Source: Gautieria morchelliformis (lineage: Eukaryota; Basidiomycota; Agaricomycetes; Gomphales; Gomphaceae). From it: 64,000 nt of DNA. Each line of letters opens with the position of its first letter. Position 1 is the first letter of the stretch. Made by a program: the position numbers and the translations under genes. The notes beneath the pieces were generated by a model. That model was not told where the DNA came from, did not search any database, and saw nothing but the letters and a program-made list of their open reading frames with translations. The stretch lies in the NCBI GenBank assembly GCA_015179125.1, contig WHVA01000061.1, positions 248,001 through 312,000 on the forward strand, given 5' to 3'. Below, in pieces: positions 44,822 to 55,771 of this stretch.

Positions 44822-45595
44822 ATGAAGCGTCAAGCGAACTTAGTGTCATCAGGAACAGCACTCACCATAGCTAGAGGAAAGAAGACCACCATCCAAACAT
44901 GCACGGCATGCTGGATCGTCCATCCAGAGCTTCGACCAGCGCGATTGAGGCATGATGGAAAGAGTGCAAACCGAGCAAAGGAGAGCGCTGAGGAGAATAT
45001 ACCTGACTCAGTAACACAAGAACTCGCCGGAAACGCAAGTTTTCAGCCCCTACCCTCATCATCCACCAGCGACAATGCTGACTTACACTGGAACACAGAT
45101 ACGGGCACCACTAGCCATATGACGCCGCATTGCCACTGGTTCCGTGACTACGAACCATATCGCGTACCCATTCGACTGGCAACGAATGAGGTAGTGTACT
45201 CAGCTGGAAAGGGCCGAATATTATTTGCACCCATAATAAATGGGAAGGTGGCGCAAAACATTATTCTCTCAAAAGTCTTACACGTACCTTCTCTCCAAAA
45301 CAATCTACTTGCTGTTCTGCACCTCACCACACATCATGAATTCACAGTCAGCATTGTAAAGGATCGCATCTCGTTCTTCCAGGGAGGATACTTGCATTTT
45401 TACGCTGCAGTGCGGAACGGCACAGGTTACCTGATAGGAAACACCATACCCAGCTCAGCACGGGCTCTTGTCGCCGCATCGTTAGAGGTTCGCTCACTAT
45501 AGCACAAACGGCTTGCCCATATTGGATCGGCATGTCTGGAGAGACTGCTAGATCATGACATGGCTCGTGGGATAAGAATAAATTCACATGCATAA
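44822..45595 (+). pseudogene. Ty1/copia gag-protease relic
   Basis: The frame 44822-45502 ends a gag-like part and then gives LHWNTDTGTTSHMTPHCHWF, a copia protease active site (D-T-G), followed by VPIRLATNEVVYSAGKGRI and LSKVLHVPSLQNNLLAVLHL. After a TAG, HKRLAHIGSACLERLLDHDM continues in frame: this is the start of the GAG-pre-integrase region. Coding ends near 45595. The flanking AACCAATAGCAACA word occurs at 44709 and 45595, suggesting LTR-derived edges. Integrase, RT and RNase H are gone. It belongs to a different copia family from 48939-61994. Confidence 0.7.
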
Positions 45596-46066
45596 CCAAT
45601 AGCAACATGCTGAGCATTTTTATCAATGAGGAGTGTATACTGGCATGGCATTAGCACCACAAGCAAGTATTGAATACAAAATACCTTGATAAATGAGTTG
45701 TCGTGAGCATCTAATAGCAAGTCTACCCTCGGATTGCGTCACGTGCATTCGAAGGTATGATTATGTAATCACGCGGGCTATGCTCAATCTTTGCTCTTAC
45801 CACTACTGCCCCACATTTTGAGACCCCACACAACAGGCGATATATCGCTCACGACTTGCTGCAGTGTACTATATCTCCTGCTCTGCCTCTCATACTCACC
45901 TTTCCGCCTTATAGGCCATCTCTTGGACCGTTCGACAAAGAAACATCTATCGAAGACACGGTATGTAGTACACCTTTACCTGCACGGTCATTGACAGACC
46001 ATGGCATCGTGGATGGATGCGAGCCCTGCGTGACGTTGTTCAAGCAGGATATATGCGCTATATTGG

Positions 46067-46755
46067 TGTTACGTATCGAGATTTCCACTAAGTCAGAACT
46101 GGAAAGGACAGCGGCTTCAACTTATAGGTTGTGCCCCCAATGAACTATCGTCCTAGGTATTTCGGAAGTGAGTCGGAAGTCGGAAAGTACTGGACCAAAG
46201 GTTTGGTCGGAACTTGAGTTGGAACTGAGGCGGAAGGCGGAAGACGGAAGGCTGAGAGAGACTGAGAATCTTGCTAGACTCGCTGTGCTAAGAACAGGAG
46301 ATGGAGCGAAGGAAATCAAGTATCGAAGGTGATTATCTGATTGCAGAAAGAGACATACATGAGGGGGTTTTTATACAAAGCGCAGAACAACAAGTAATGG
46401 TATGGTACTAAGCAAATTCCGGAGGAAGCGGAAGTCGAGAACAATGTGTGGGAACTAACTATTGGGAACAATGGGACTACAAGGGGGTTCAGGGTAAGGT
46501 AGAACAATGGAAAAGAACAAGGGGTTGGGAAAACATATCTGACAACGAACTACAAGGGTGACCTGATATATGGTTTTGATGAACAATGAAGTGGGTCCGG
46601 TTGGTCCAAGTAATAGAATCGAAAGAACAAGGGAAATGTACAATGGGCGGAATGTCGGAAATATCGGAGGGGCGGAATGTGTCGCGGAAATGTCGGAGGG
46701 GCAGAAAGGTGTGGCGGAACTGAGGGTCGGAAGTCGGAAATGAACGGTCGTAACA
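46067..46755 (-). mobile_element. Solo LTR, family 1 (copy 3, inverted)
   Basis: Begins TGTTACGTATCGAGATTTCC and ends GAACGGTCGTAACA, flanked by ATTGG on both sides (46062-46066 and 46756-46760). It is the inverse of the LTR at 2749-3411 with high similarity (for example the GGTTGTGCCCCCAATGAACT word), and better preserved than copy 2. The TATA box reads leftward near 46370. It sits inside the 4-kb CACTG-ended element. Confidence 0.9.
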
Positions 46756-47830
46756 ATTGGCATGAGCTCCTGCTGGGCTTGGTAATGTTCGCAGTTTTAT
46801 TATTTTATGTTTATGTGCTAATTGTAGCCCAATTCCATTTCAATAGCACATGGTATCCTAACAAGGCCGAACAACACGGAATCCTAACGAAGTGGAACCG
46901 ACCCGTGTATGTTTTTCTCTTACCCAGCGCCTTTATCTCCTTCGTCATAGCCCTGATGCCGCATCCAGCGCATGTACGACACCGCCATGTCACTGGAAAC
47001 AGAGTGCGTCCCCCGTCCTTTCCGTGGCCCCATTTACCCTGCCCCGCAGTTCACTGTGAGCGCTGTCCTGTGCAGTGTTCGTGTGACCCTGAGCATGCCC
47101 TGCTGACCCCCGCAGGTGACGATGCTCGGCAGCAAGTGCTCCAACTGCGCCGTGTACAGCTACCATAGCACCTATGTCAAGGCCACCTTGGTACACCTTC
47201 ACCCAAAATATATTAAACTTATTTAACTCCCTTTCCTTGCCCAGAAACGTGGCCCGCCAAAGGGGTGCGTCCTCTCCATCCCCCTCCCTGTCCCCGCCCT
47301 CTGCTCACTGCCCCCAGCTACGCTGAGAGCCTCAAGGGCCATCCCCAGAAGATGGAGTCCCTCCTCCAGTGCGTGCATGCCTGTCCCCCGTTGGAACAAA
47401 ATGGTATGTGCACCTATTTACATTGATGTAAGTCAAATTTGACGTCTGTGACCATCTGCTTGACCGCGAGTGGGAGCATGGGTGTGAGAGCAAGCAGAAG
47501 GGCAGGGGAGCAGAACTGCAGCAACCGCACTGGAACTTACATGATCGCCGCACTAGAACACTTGTAGTATACCACTGGTTTGTACTGGATAAAGACACTG
47601 CTTTTAAATGATATTTTACCTTAATACCAATGAGACTAGCAATGAAAGTCCATGCTAAGATCAATGACTCTCAATGATTCGCTACCTGAAACAAACTCAC
47701 GGGTATGGGCGCTATACCACCGAAACGTGTCCCGTGAGTATATCACGGAAACTCGATGTTTGACCCACTGGATGCAGTGCTTTGGCCACTGAAATTTCAG
47801 TGGGCCGAACCACAGGTTTTCAATGGGTTT
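46756..47830 (+). other. Unidentified coding trace in the CACTG element
   Basis: Around 46970-47210 one frame reads MYDTAMSLETECVPRPFRGP, IYPAPQFTVSAVLCSVRVTL and, after a stop, MLGSKCSNCAVYSYHSTYVK and LVHLHPKYIKLI. The residue pattern looks like real but broken coding sequence with a C-x-x-C, family not recognised. 47250-47830 holds no supported gene and passes into the right terminal repeats of the element. Confidence 0.3.
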
Positions 47831-48938
47831 ACTTCCCACAGTGGGATGCCAACCGTGTCCGGATCTGGAAGCTCTGGATGGACATCGAGGTTTGTTACAT
47901 GGTCATCACTAACCCGATGCAGTGGAAAAAGGTGACCGCCCTTGTCAAAAGGCAATGCACCCAAGGATGCGAGTTCTCTCGCCATATGGTAAGTCACACG
48001 CACATTTGGCCAATGCCCATGAGTATATCCCTGCAGATCTACATATCTATCTCCCCGGGCGGATCGGGACAGGACCTCAACAGATTTGTCTACCAGTTTC
48101 TCAACAAACACCTGATTATGGGTGTTCCACAGGATATACTGCGCACGCTCATTGCGCGTTGTGTCATATTGGTCAGTCCCCACGTTGTCTGCCCACACCC
48201 TTCTAAATATATGATGTCCTACTGTCCTCCAGCGGGCTGTCGCCTGAGGCAACATCAAACTCGCCGAGGAGGCTGAGGGTGACATAGACCCACCCAGCAC
48301 AACCGAACCGGAATGCCCCCCCAGCCTTGTCCCCAAGGGCAAAGGTGCCCGAGGGCGCAAGCCCAAGGGGCACACCTTTTGGGACCTCGCTGAAGCCGAG
48401 CTGTTGAGGCTCCAGCATGTTTACCAAGCTGACCAGCAGGCTTACAAGGGGTACGTCCTAGTCCCACCTGAACCCCCCCACCCCCATTCTAAACCTACAT
48501 GGCAGTCAGGCACATTGAGGCACTCATACAAGCGGACCATGCCGCCCATGGCCATCAGACGTCCGCAGTGTCATCCCACCTCTTCCGCGCGAACATGTTG
48601 GCTGAGCCCCCCCCTCCCATGGTCACGCCATCTAGCCAGGCCCCTGGGACAGCGGAATTCACATCCGCTTTGGATGAGTGAGACGACGCGGCTATTGTAT
48701 ATACCTCCTTATGTGTGAATTGAATGAGCCCCGTGGGACAATAACATCCATGGTTTTATCACATCTCAGCGTGCCGACATGATCTGACCGCGGCCTGTGG
48801 GCAAACAATAGTATGACACGTGAGAGAACATGAAATGCAGTGGATAGATTCTATTTGGCCCGATGCTACAGATCAGAGACAATGTCCATAGCTAATCCGG
48901 GGTTGCAGCTGGGACATAGCCTGGATGGCAGTATCTCT

Positions 48939-49165
48939 TGTGGAACGAAGGCGTTATAATAGATTGATGATTCTACAATCTATACAAGATCGTTTTCTGT
49001 CCTTATATACTAAATATGATGTTCCTATATTACTAACCCTTCGAGCTGATGCTGTGCCGATGCCGTGCCGGTGCACCAGCATCCCGGAGTCGAGAGCGTT
49101 CTCAAACTTCCAGCTAAGTGCGTGCTGGCTCTGCCTCGGCCGTATCATCGTCCAGATTACTAACA
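48939..49165 (-). repeat. Copia 3' LTR (227 bp)
   Basis: TGTGGAACGAAGG.. to ..AGATTACTAACA on the plus strand. It is nearly identical to the split 5' LTR; differences are scattered single bases (for example GGCG versus GGAG after GAAC). The shortness is usual for copia. Confidence 0.9.
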
Positions 49166-49236
49166 CTCCCCCTCAGCGAGAAGTCCCTTCTGCAAAATCC
49201 TAATTTCCCTAATAAATACCTATGTTGGTGTAAGTC

Positions 49237-50134
49237 CAGTAGTGTTTTCCCGGCCCAGCTTGGGCTCAAAAGCCCCAGTCACGGCTCGGCCTGAGACGGC
49301 TCAGGCTTCACAAAACCCAGGCCCGGCTCCGGCTCAGCTCGGCTTTGGCCCCGGCTCGCTGGTGGCCGCAGGGTGAAAAACACCCTTTTCGTCCAGCTTC
49401 GACTACGCACGGCCGGGATGAGAGCTGTGAGGGTTGGGCTGAGGTGAGTTAGAACTCACCGGTTGCGCGGAGTAGGATCGCCGCTCGGGTGGGCGGGATC
49501 CTGCTCTGCGGCTGCTCTCATCTCAGTTTCGCGCTGGTTGCGCACTCTGATTCATTATTATCCTGGTGTTTTCTATAGTATTCATGTCTAATTATTGGCT
49601 AATACTTTGTCCATGTCTACTTCTCTGCTACGGGGCTGCGTGCTTCGTCCCCCTTGGCAAGTCCGTGATTCATCCTTGGGTTCTGATTGGTGTGGGCGGG
49701 TGGGTAAAGAAAAAACTTAAGGAGTGGTGTTCGAGCGAAAGAGGGTAGGCGGGGTTTCTTGAGGGAGTGGGTGGTGCAGAGAGGAAGAAAAACGGTGGGA
49801 TTAGGCGCTGGCTGCTGCGCTCAGCTGGACGCTTGGTGCCGACGTCTACCGGCACCTCTCTCATTCCCTCATTTGAACTTTAAGCGCCTTATCTAAGTTT
49901 CCCATGCGTGGTGCCGGCACGCTGTGCCTGGGCCGTCAAGCCGCCTAGGGCGGCTTCACCCATACCATCTAGGCGCTCAAGAGCCGCGGCTTCACGGCTC
50001 GGCCCAGGCTTGTCAAATCCTGAGCCAGGCTTTTTGGGATGGCCTGGAGACGGCTACAGCGCAGCTCGGCTCGGCCTGTAAGGGCTCGGCTCCAGCTTTG
50101 TCGCGGCCTAAGCCGGGCCTGGGAAAATGTTGTG
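49237..50134. mobile_element. TIR-bounded hAT-like nonautonomous element
   Basis: Left end CAGTAGTGTTTTCCCGGCCC and inverted right end CACAACATTTTCCCAGGCCC; both ends continue with GGCTCGGCCTG-type subterminal words, like the hAT element at 21723-25438. No transposase coding. It lies between the copia RNase H stop and its 3' LTR. A clean 8-bp duplication was not found; instead a diverged direct repeat (TCCAGTAGTGTTTTCCCG at 49235, TCCGGTAGTATTTTTCCCG at 50137) brackets it, so the exact ends are uncertain. Confidence 0.5.
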
Positions 50135-50354
50135 AATCCGGTAGTATTTTTCCCGTTATTTCTAGTATTTTCCCCACTCTTCTAACTAGTGATCTGTCTG
50201 CTGTCACATCCATGTGCTACCTCCGTGACTCATCACCGGTCATAATACCGGCTCATGTTCCAAGACTTTCTGCCGGTATCCCACCCCTATGACCGACTTG
50301 TATAAGTAGCTAGACCATTAGTTACAACAAATTGATCGGTTTCAGCCCGTCCAC

Positions 50355-51191
50355 TCACATAGCTTGAGTCCGGTTGAGTGAGTTAACAGCAGTCCTCACT
50401 AGTGTTTCGTCTCGCGCATTGCGCATTGTGTTCCATTCCGTCTCTGTCTCCATCTCCCTCCTTGTACCCTTATAACAGAAAACACTAAAGTCCAGTCCCT
50501 TCGTAAATATGTCCGCTACGTTCTCCTTCGTCGGTACGTACGTAAGTGATGCCTTGTGAGAGGCCACTTTCTCACAGATGAAATGATATGCGGTGTTGAT
50601 ATGTTTGGTACGTGCATGGTACGTTGTGTCATGCAATAGTGTGATGGCGCCTAGATTGTCAGATGGAAGTGACGTGGGCTGGGTTTGATCTATTCCTAGC
50701 TCCTCGATGAAGCGCCTCAGCCAGATCAATTGCTTGGCGCCCTCGGTGAGTGCCATGTATTCAGCTTCCGTAGTAGATAACGTGATCGTTCGCTGCTTCT
50801 TCGAGCTCCATGCAATGGCTCCCCCTCCTAGTATAGCTACATAGCCACTAATAGACAGTGCATCAGTTCTATTAGCATAGTCCGAGTCAACGAATATTTT
50901 GAGGTCGAGACCAGCATCTCGTCGGAAGGTTATGCCGTCGTCACGTGACCCCTTGAGGTACCTGAGCGCGTGCTTGATTGCCATCCAGTGCTCGGCTCCG
51001 TAAGTAGTAGTGAATTGGCTCAGATGTTGTATGGTAAAAGCTAAATTAGGTCGTGTGCTGAGTGCTGCATACATTAGTGATCCAATTGCTTTAGCGTATG
51101 ATACTTCGGTAGTTGGACCCGTTGAGTCCATAGGGGTTGTGAGCTTGATCATTTTGTGTAGAGGTGTAGATATGGAACAGGCCGTAGCCAT
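50355..51191 (-). pseudogene. Copia RNase H region
   Basis: Open over 278 codons: VSYAKAIGSLMYAALSTRPN, FTTTYGAEHWMAIKHALRYL, then the RNase H core LKIFVDSDYANRTDALSISG (Asp), TITLSTTEAEYMALTEGAKQ (Glu), LPSDNLGAITLLHDTTYHAR (Asp) and TKHINTAYHFICEKV (His), followed by YVPTKENVADIFTKGL. All catalytic residues of the copia RNase H appear intact. The frame ends at a stop at 50355, followed after a short gap by the 3' LTR side. It is preceded in phase or one frame away by the RT. Confidence 0.85.
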
Positions 51192-51197
51192 GTTGCA

Positions 51198-51842
51198 TCA
51201 ATCGAGTATGATGTCGATGTAATGTCCTTGAGACATAGTCAGTGTTCCCTCATCCCTATTCCTCTCAACTCTAATTCCCAAGATTTTCTTCATTTCTCCT
51301 AAATATGTCAAAGGGAATTTTCCATGAAGCTCCCACTTGAGCTTAACCATCCCTCCTTTGGAATCAGCAAATAGTCTGAAGTCATCCACGTATACTGATA
51401 TGACTTCAATTGAGTCCTTATCTTGTCTGATGTAGACACATTCATCGGCTGTACTTTGGTGGAAGCCGAGATCGAGTAGTAATTTGCATAAGCGCTGATG
51501 CCAAGCTTGTCCCGATTGCTTGAGTCTGTAGAGCACTCTGTGTATTCTTAGAAGCGTCCAGATCCATCATCAAAACCGTCGGGCTGACGCATGTAGATCT
51601 CCTTGGCTATAGTTGAATTGAGATAAGCGCCTTTGACATCCATCATTTCAATTTCCCAATCGAGTGTGTTTGCGATGGCTAATAGAACATGTAGTGAATC
51701 GAACTTGACCACAGGTGAAGTTATTTCATAATAATCCATCCCTGGCCTCTGTGTGAATCCTTGAGCCACGACCCTCGCCTTAACTTTATTGAATTGTCCA
51801 TCCAGTTGCGTTTTGGCAGCGTATACCGATCGGCAACTGATA
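51198..51842 (-). pseudogene. Copia reverse transcriptase, broken
   Basis: Three pieces. About 51842-51548: VAISCRSVYAAKTQLDGQFN, KARVVAQGFTQRPGMDYYEI, LDWEIEMMDVKGAYLNSTIA (first catalytic Asp) and ending in a TAG. 51536-51198: LYRLKQSGQAWHQRLCKLLL, VISVYVDDFRLFADSKGG (intact Y-V-D-D) and FPLTYLGEMKKILGIRVERN. Stops at the PPG junction (about 51846) and near 51545 break the enzyme although its catalytic motifs remain. Confidence 0.85.
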
Positions 51843-51847
51843 GCTAC

Positions 51848-53475
51848 TCATCCGGGTGGTATTTCTGTTAATTCCCATGTTCCTAGCATCTTATGTTGAT
51901 CCATTTCAATTTCCATCGCTTTCTCCCAGATCGGTGCATCATCACGTGATACCGCCGCTCTGTAATTCTCAGGTTCAGTAAGGATTACTCTTGTTATGTA
52001 AACCTGCTCGGTGCATCCTGAATCATTCAGCTTCCGGTAATCTGGCCTTTGAGTGATACGCACGCTCCGTCGGATCTGTGGAGCTGGCGCTTGTTCAGGT
52101 GGATCAGGAACAGGCACCATCTGGGGTGATGATGTCTGCGGGGTAGATGGGATCGGGTCTGGCACATGCTCGCGCAGTGAGTGCTCCCCCTCAAGCGGTG
52201 CCATATCAGTGGTGTCATCGTTGTTATCTGGGATAGGATACAGTTTTATTGTCGTTTTCGTCGAATGTAATATTTCTTGAGATTTGAACTTGCTTTGAGG
52301 CTTTATTATAATACCTCCAGGCTTTTGCATGCTCAGCTACTCCAACGAATATGTGTTCTTCTGCCTTTGGATCAAGTTTAGCTCGGCGTTGATCTGGTAC
52401 CATGACCCAGCAGTTCGTCCCGAATTCCTCTAGATGTGCTATGTTCAGCTTCTTGTCGAATAGTGCCTGGAACGGCATTGCGTCATCTCCAAGCGCTCGC
52501 GTGGGTGATCGATTTTTGATATAACACACGTAAGCCACAGCCTCGGGCCAGAGTATTTTTGGTAGGTTCTTGGCAAATATCATCGCCCGTGCATGCTCGA
52601 GTAAGGTCCGGTTGAGTCGTTCGGCAATTCCATTCTGGGCTGGGGAGTATGGAGCTGTGGTCTCCATAATAATGCCATGTCTTGCACAAAATTCCTTGAA
52701 GTTATTATTGACATATTCCCCTCCATTATCCGAGCGAAACCTCTTCAGTTTCTGACCTGTTTGGGTCTCAAGGAATGCTTTGTATGTCTCGAAGTGCTTG
52801 AGCGCTTCATCTTTGGCACTCACGAAATAAATGACCGTGTATCTGGATTTGTTATCCGTGAAAGAATAAAAATACTTTTCACATGACGGCCCCTCGGTCT
52901 GGGCAGGCCCCCATACATCGGATACTGTTAGGTCACCAACCTGATCGACAGTGTCCTCGGCTCTCTTGGGGAACGGCTCCACATGCCATTTGCCTTGTAT
53001 GCAAGCCTTACACTGACTTGGCTCTTTTGACTCATCGATCTCGAGTCCAGTAACTAGGTCATTAGATTTCAACATTTTAATAGAGTTTATGTTGACGTGC
53101 CCGAGTATCCTGTGCCATTTGTCCCATGACCGTTCCTTTGCCGCTGCGGCAAAATCCCGTGCCTCGACTGATCGAGTGACCTGTGCCTTCATACAGAATA
53201 GCCTCCCGTGCTTCTGTCCCTGTGCAAAAATAACGCCGGCGCATGATTTGAATTTGACACCGGTGCCTGTAAATGTGGCCGTGTTGCCCTTATCAGTTAG
53301 ACGCCCTACATTGATAAGGTTGTTCGGCGCATCCGGTGCATGCTTGACGTCACGTAGCTCGATTGTGTTCGTCTTAGCGCCAACTTTGAATTCCATGTAT
53401 ATAGTGCCTCGGCCTTGTGTATGTAGTGCTGCTCCAGGTGAAATTCCTTTGATTTCCGACGGCTCCTCGGCATAA
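51848..53475 (-). pseudogene. Copia protease end, integrase and linker
   Basis: The frame 53396-52224 covers the protease tail (LRDVKHAPDAPNNLINVGRL), the GAG-pre-integrase zinc region (WDKWHRILGHVNINSIKMLK..CKACIQGK, an HHCC), and the integrase core: DLTVSDVWGPAQTEGPSCEK (Asp), RFRSDNGGEYVNNNFKEFCA (Asp) and PYSPAQNGIAERLNRTLLEH (Glu). It extends into RNITFDEND. The frame 52330-51848 is the Pro-rich linker (RRSVRITQRPDYRKL) and the lead into RT (WEKAMEIEMDQHKMLGTWEL). The integrase is the best-preserved gene of the element; the overlap of the two frames marks a frameshift near 52240. Confidence 0.85.
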
Positions 53476-53495
53476 CTAGCAAAATTGTTTCGGCT

Positions 53496-54397
53496 TCAAG
53501 CTATGTGTGTTGTTGCTGCTGAATCGGCTAGCCAGTTGGATGCAGATATAGCACTGTATGCTACCTCCTTAGATACAAATGCGAAGTCCTTTTCTTCCGC
53601 TTGTTTAACCATTTCTTTGTTCCCTGATTTGAACCACTTTGGTGCTTGGCCTTCCTTGCCGCCACCTTTCGCCCAGCAGTCCTTCACGTAATGACCTCTC
53701 TTGCTGCAATTTCAGCACTTTCCTTTCGTTGCTCCTGAGTCATCTTTCCTGGGCCTGTGACGTTGCTGCGCCTTAAGCGCCATCTGCTGTGCCGATCCAG
53801 CTTTCTGTGCTCGATCCTCATCGAGGACTCGAGCTATTAATATATCAGCCATCGTTCCGGCTCCACTGGCGTTTACTGCCATAATAAACGCCGACCAAGA
53901 ATCTGGTAGTGACGTCAGCAACGTGTTCGAGAACTCGGTGTCACTGATGTAATGTCCTTGCGCATTCAGTCCCTGTTGAATGCCACGGAGCTTGCATACG
54001 TGCTCCTCCATGTTCGCGCCGTCCTTGGCAAGTGTCCAAAAGAAATCTCTTCGGAGATTTACAATCCCCACGGCTCCCTTAGATTCAAATATTGCTTGTA
54101 AACTAGTCCATACAGCAAATGCAGACATTGTCTGATTGATGTAAACTAGTTGTTCATCAGCAACTCTGAGGCAAATCTCTTTTCTAGCCTTTTTGTCCTT
54201 CCTTCTCCAATCGTCGATTCCTGCTGCTCGGTCGCAGTGACATTGCCAGCATCTGCCGGTCTCGGTTCCGTCTCCCTGCCGATAGCCACGTCCCACAGAT
54301 CCAAATCATCAAGTATCCACTTGAGCCGCCGGCGCCACGCTGCGTAATTATCCCCATTCAAGGGATCGATCTTGTACATGTTATTGCTACTCGACAT
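53496..54397 (-). pseudogene. Copia gag and start of protease
   Basis: The start is ATG 54397 (MSSSNNMYKIDPLNGDNYAA, then WRRRLKWILDDLDLWDVAIG, the classical copia gag opening). A frameshift near 54200 moves coding to the frame ending 53712 (INQTMSAFAVWTSLQAIFES, FSNTLLTSLPDSWSAFIMAV). A TGA falls inside the zinc knuckle (KC-stop-NCSKRGHYVKDCW). 53687-53496 continues EVAYSAISASNWLADSAATT, where the protease motif D-S-A replaces the more usual D-S-G. The gag packages element RNA. Confidence 0.8.
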
Positions 54398-54766
54398 CGT
54401 TGATCGGTATTGAGTCAGTGGAGTATAGAGTGCAGTTGGAGTAAGCTAGATCTGTAGTAGTTTAGTTATGGCCGGGGCCCATAACCTGTGGAACGAAGGA
54501 GTTATAATAGATTGATGATCCTACAATCTATACAAGATCGTCTGTCCTTATATACTTTTTTTTTTTTTTTATATTCCAATTTATCGTCTTTTGGGGCCGT
54601 GCCCTATGTAAGATGGTGTGTACATGTTTTGTCTCCAATTGTTTCCTTCTCGCCTCTCGATCTCTGTCTCAGCTTGTACCTTGCGGGCGTGGCCCTGGAT
54701 ATGTCCGTGCCTGTTTGGGCGGGGTTGGTATGTTCTCCTTCCTAAGATTTCTCTGCTTGTCCCATC

Positions 54767-55750
54767 TCATTTCCTGCCTCCTTCTCGTGTTTCCTTCGGG
54801 AGCATCATGCTCCCATGCGACTTCTCGAACCATCCTGTTTCGTGTACGTATCTGAACAAGTGTTCCATGGCTTTGTGCCCCCCTAGGAGTGTCTTCACCG
54901 ACTTGACTCCCCTTCTGAGACTCTTTTCCAACGTCTTCCTAGGCCCGCTGTAAGCTGGGCATCGAAACAGATAGCGATGAACCATTTCTGGCGCATTTCG
55001 GCATGCAGGGCACATCGGTGAGTCTGCTTTGCCTATCTTGTGCATGTGCTTGTTTAGCGCTATGTGGCACGTCCTGAGCTGTATGAGTATGCTCGTGTGC
55101 TTTCGCGGCATGTTCTGAGTTATCTTTGAGAACCCTGCAGAAGGCATTGTAGGGTCAATTTCAAGTGCAAACTGTGCTCTGGGTGACTTAGCGAATGCTG
55201 CCCTCGCCTGCCGCTTTAGCTCGATGCTGTGTCTCTGCATCTCAGCCGCTCTGCTTATCAGTAGGACTCCCCAACACTCTATCGGTATTTCTTGCTCGTT
55301 GCTGGTCTCTCCCTTTGCTGCCCTCTTGGCCTCTGCATCTGCCCTTTCGTTTCCTTCTACCCCCTCATGTCCCAGAACCCACCTCATCACCACACTTGTT
55401 CCCGCCTGCTGCTCAACAACATCCTGAATTTGTCTGTGTACTGCATTGACTAGATATTGCCCTGGTATGGCGCTCTCCTTTCTGGTTGTTGGGATTGCCG
55501 CCTGGTTGTCCAGGGCGACTACGTAGCTACCGCTCCTCTCTGCTTTTAGCATTTTGACTCCCATTGCCGCCCCTGCCAGCTCTGCCTCAAACCCCATGTG
55601 TTCGCTTTCTGGCCCCATGTACAGCCATGCTGATCTCTGTTCCCTCCCATTCCTGTATAACACCGCTGCCGCCCCAATTCTGCCTTCTAAACATGACCCA
55701 TCCGAAAAGACGATCACTTGCGCTCTTTCTGTCTCTATCTGCTCAATCAC
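54767..55750 (-). pseudogene. LINE ORF2 RNase H and C-terminal zinc region
   Basis: 327 codons: AQVIVFSDGSCLEGRIGAAA (Asp), EAELAGAAMGVKML (Glu), VALDNQAAIPTTRKES (Asp) and VLGHEGVEGNERADAEAKRA (His/Asp), a complete type I RNase H. The tail has CHIALNKHMHKIGKADSPMC with PACRNAPEMVHRYLFRCPAY, a C-x2-C..H..C cluster typical of Tad1-like LINEs. It is separated from RT by one stop near 55770. Confidence 0.85.
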
Positions 55751-55771
55751 CTGTTCCTTGTCATATGGAAT

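Larger units (their letters stand above)
43850..47843. mobile_element. CACTG-ended DNA element, 4 kb, no transposase seen
   Basis: The left end is CACTGTGGGAAGGGAACCCA and the right end, inverted, is CACTGTGGGAAGTAAACCCA; similarity continues (TGAAAACC). GGAT flanks both sides (43846-43849 and 47844-47847). Subterminal regions repeat CACTGAAA many times on both sides, as CACTA-type elements do. The interior contains a copia protease relic (44822-45595), a solo LTR (46067-46755) and an unidentified coding trace, but no transposase. The 4-bp duplication is one base longer than the usual 3 bp of CACTA elements. Confidence 0.8.
43080..48681 (+). pseudogene. Second multicopy hypothetical gene, split by a 4-kb element
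   Basis: Left part: 43083-43283 (MASPAMPASFANMLNPVEPQ, Pro-rich) and 43280-43546 (LPVAKVEAIVKQMGLDLGQR, HQLMSFAKVIPLMTSSQLA), then in another frame MSIKSIVVKIHEQHKFLAAD and ILALVKHALAD up to 43849. Right part from 47844: ANRVRIWKLWMDIEV, FVYQFLNKHLIMGVPQDILR, then KGKGARGRKPKGHTFWDLAE, an intron (about 48450-48500) and a Pro-rich tail ending at a stop at 48681. Removing 43850-47843 and one GGAT joins ALAD to ANRVRIW in frame. The AT-hook-like RGRKPKG and overall layout match multicopy mushroom hypothetical proteins as I recall; function unknown. Confidence 0.5.
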
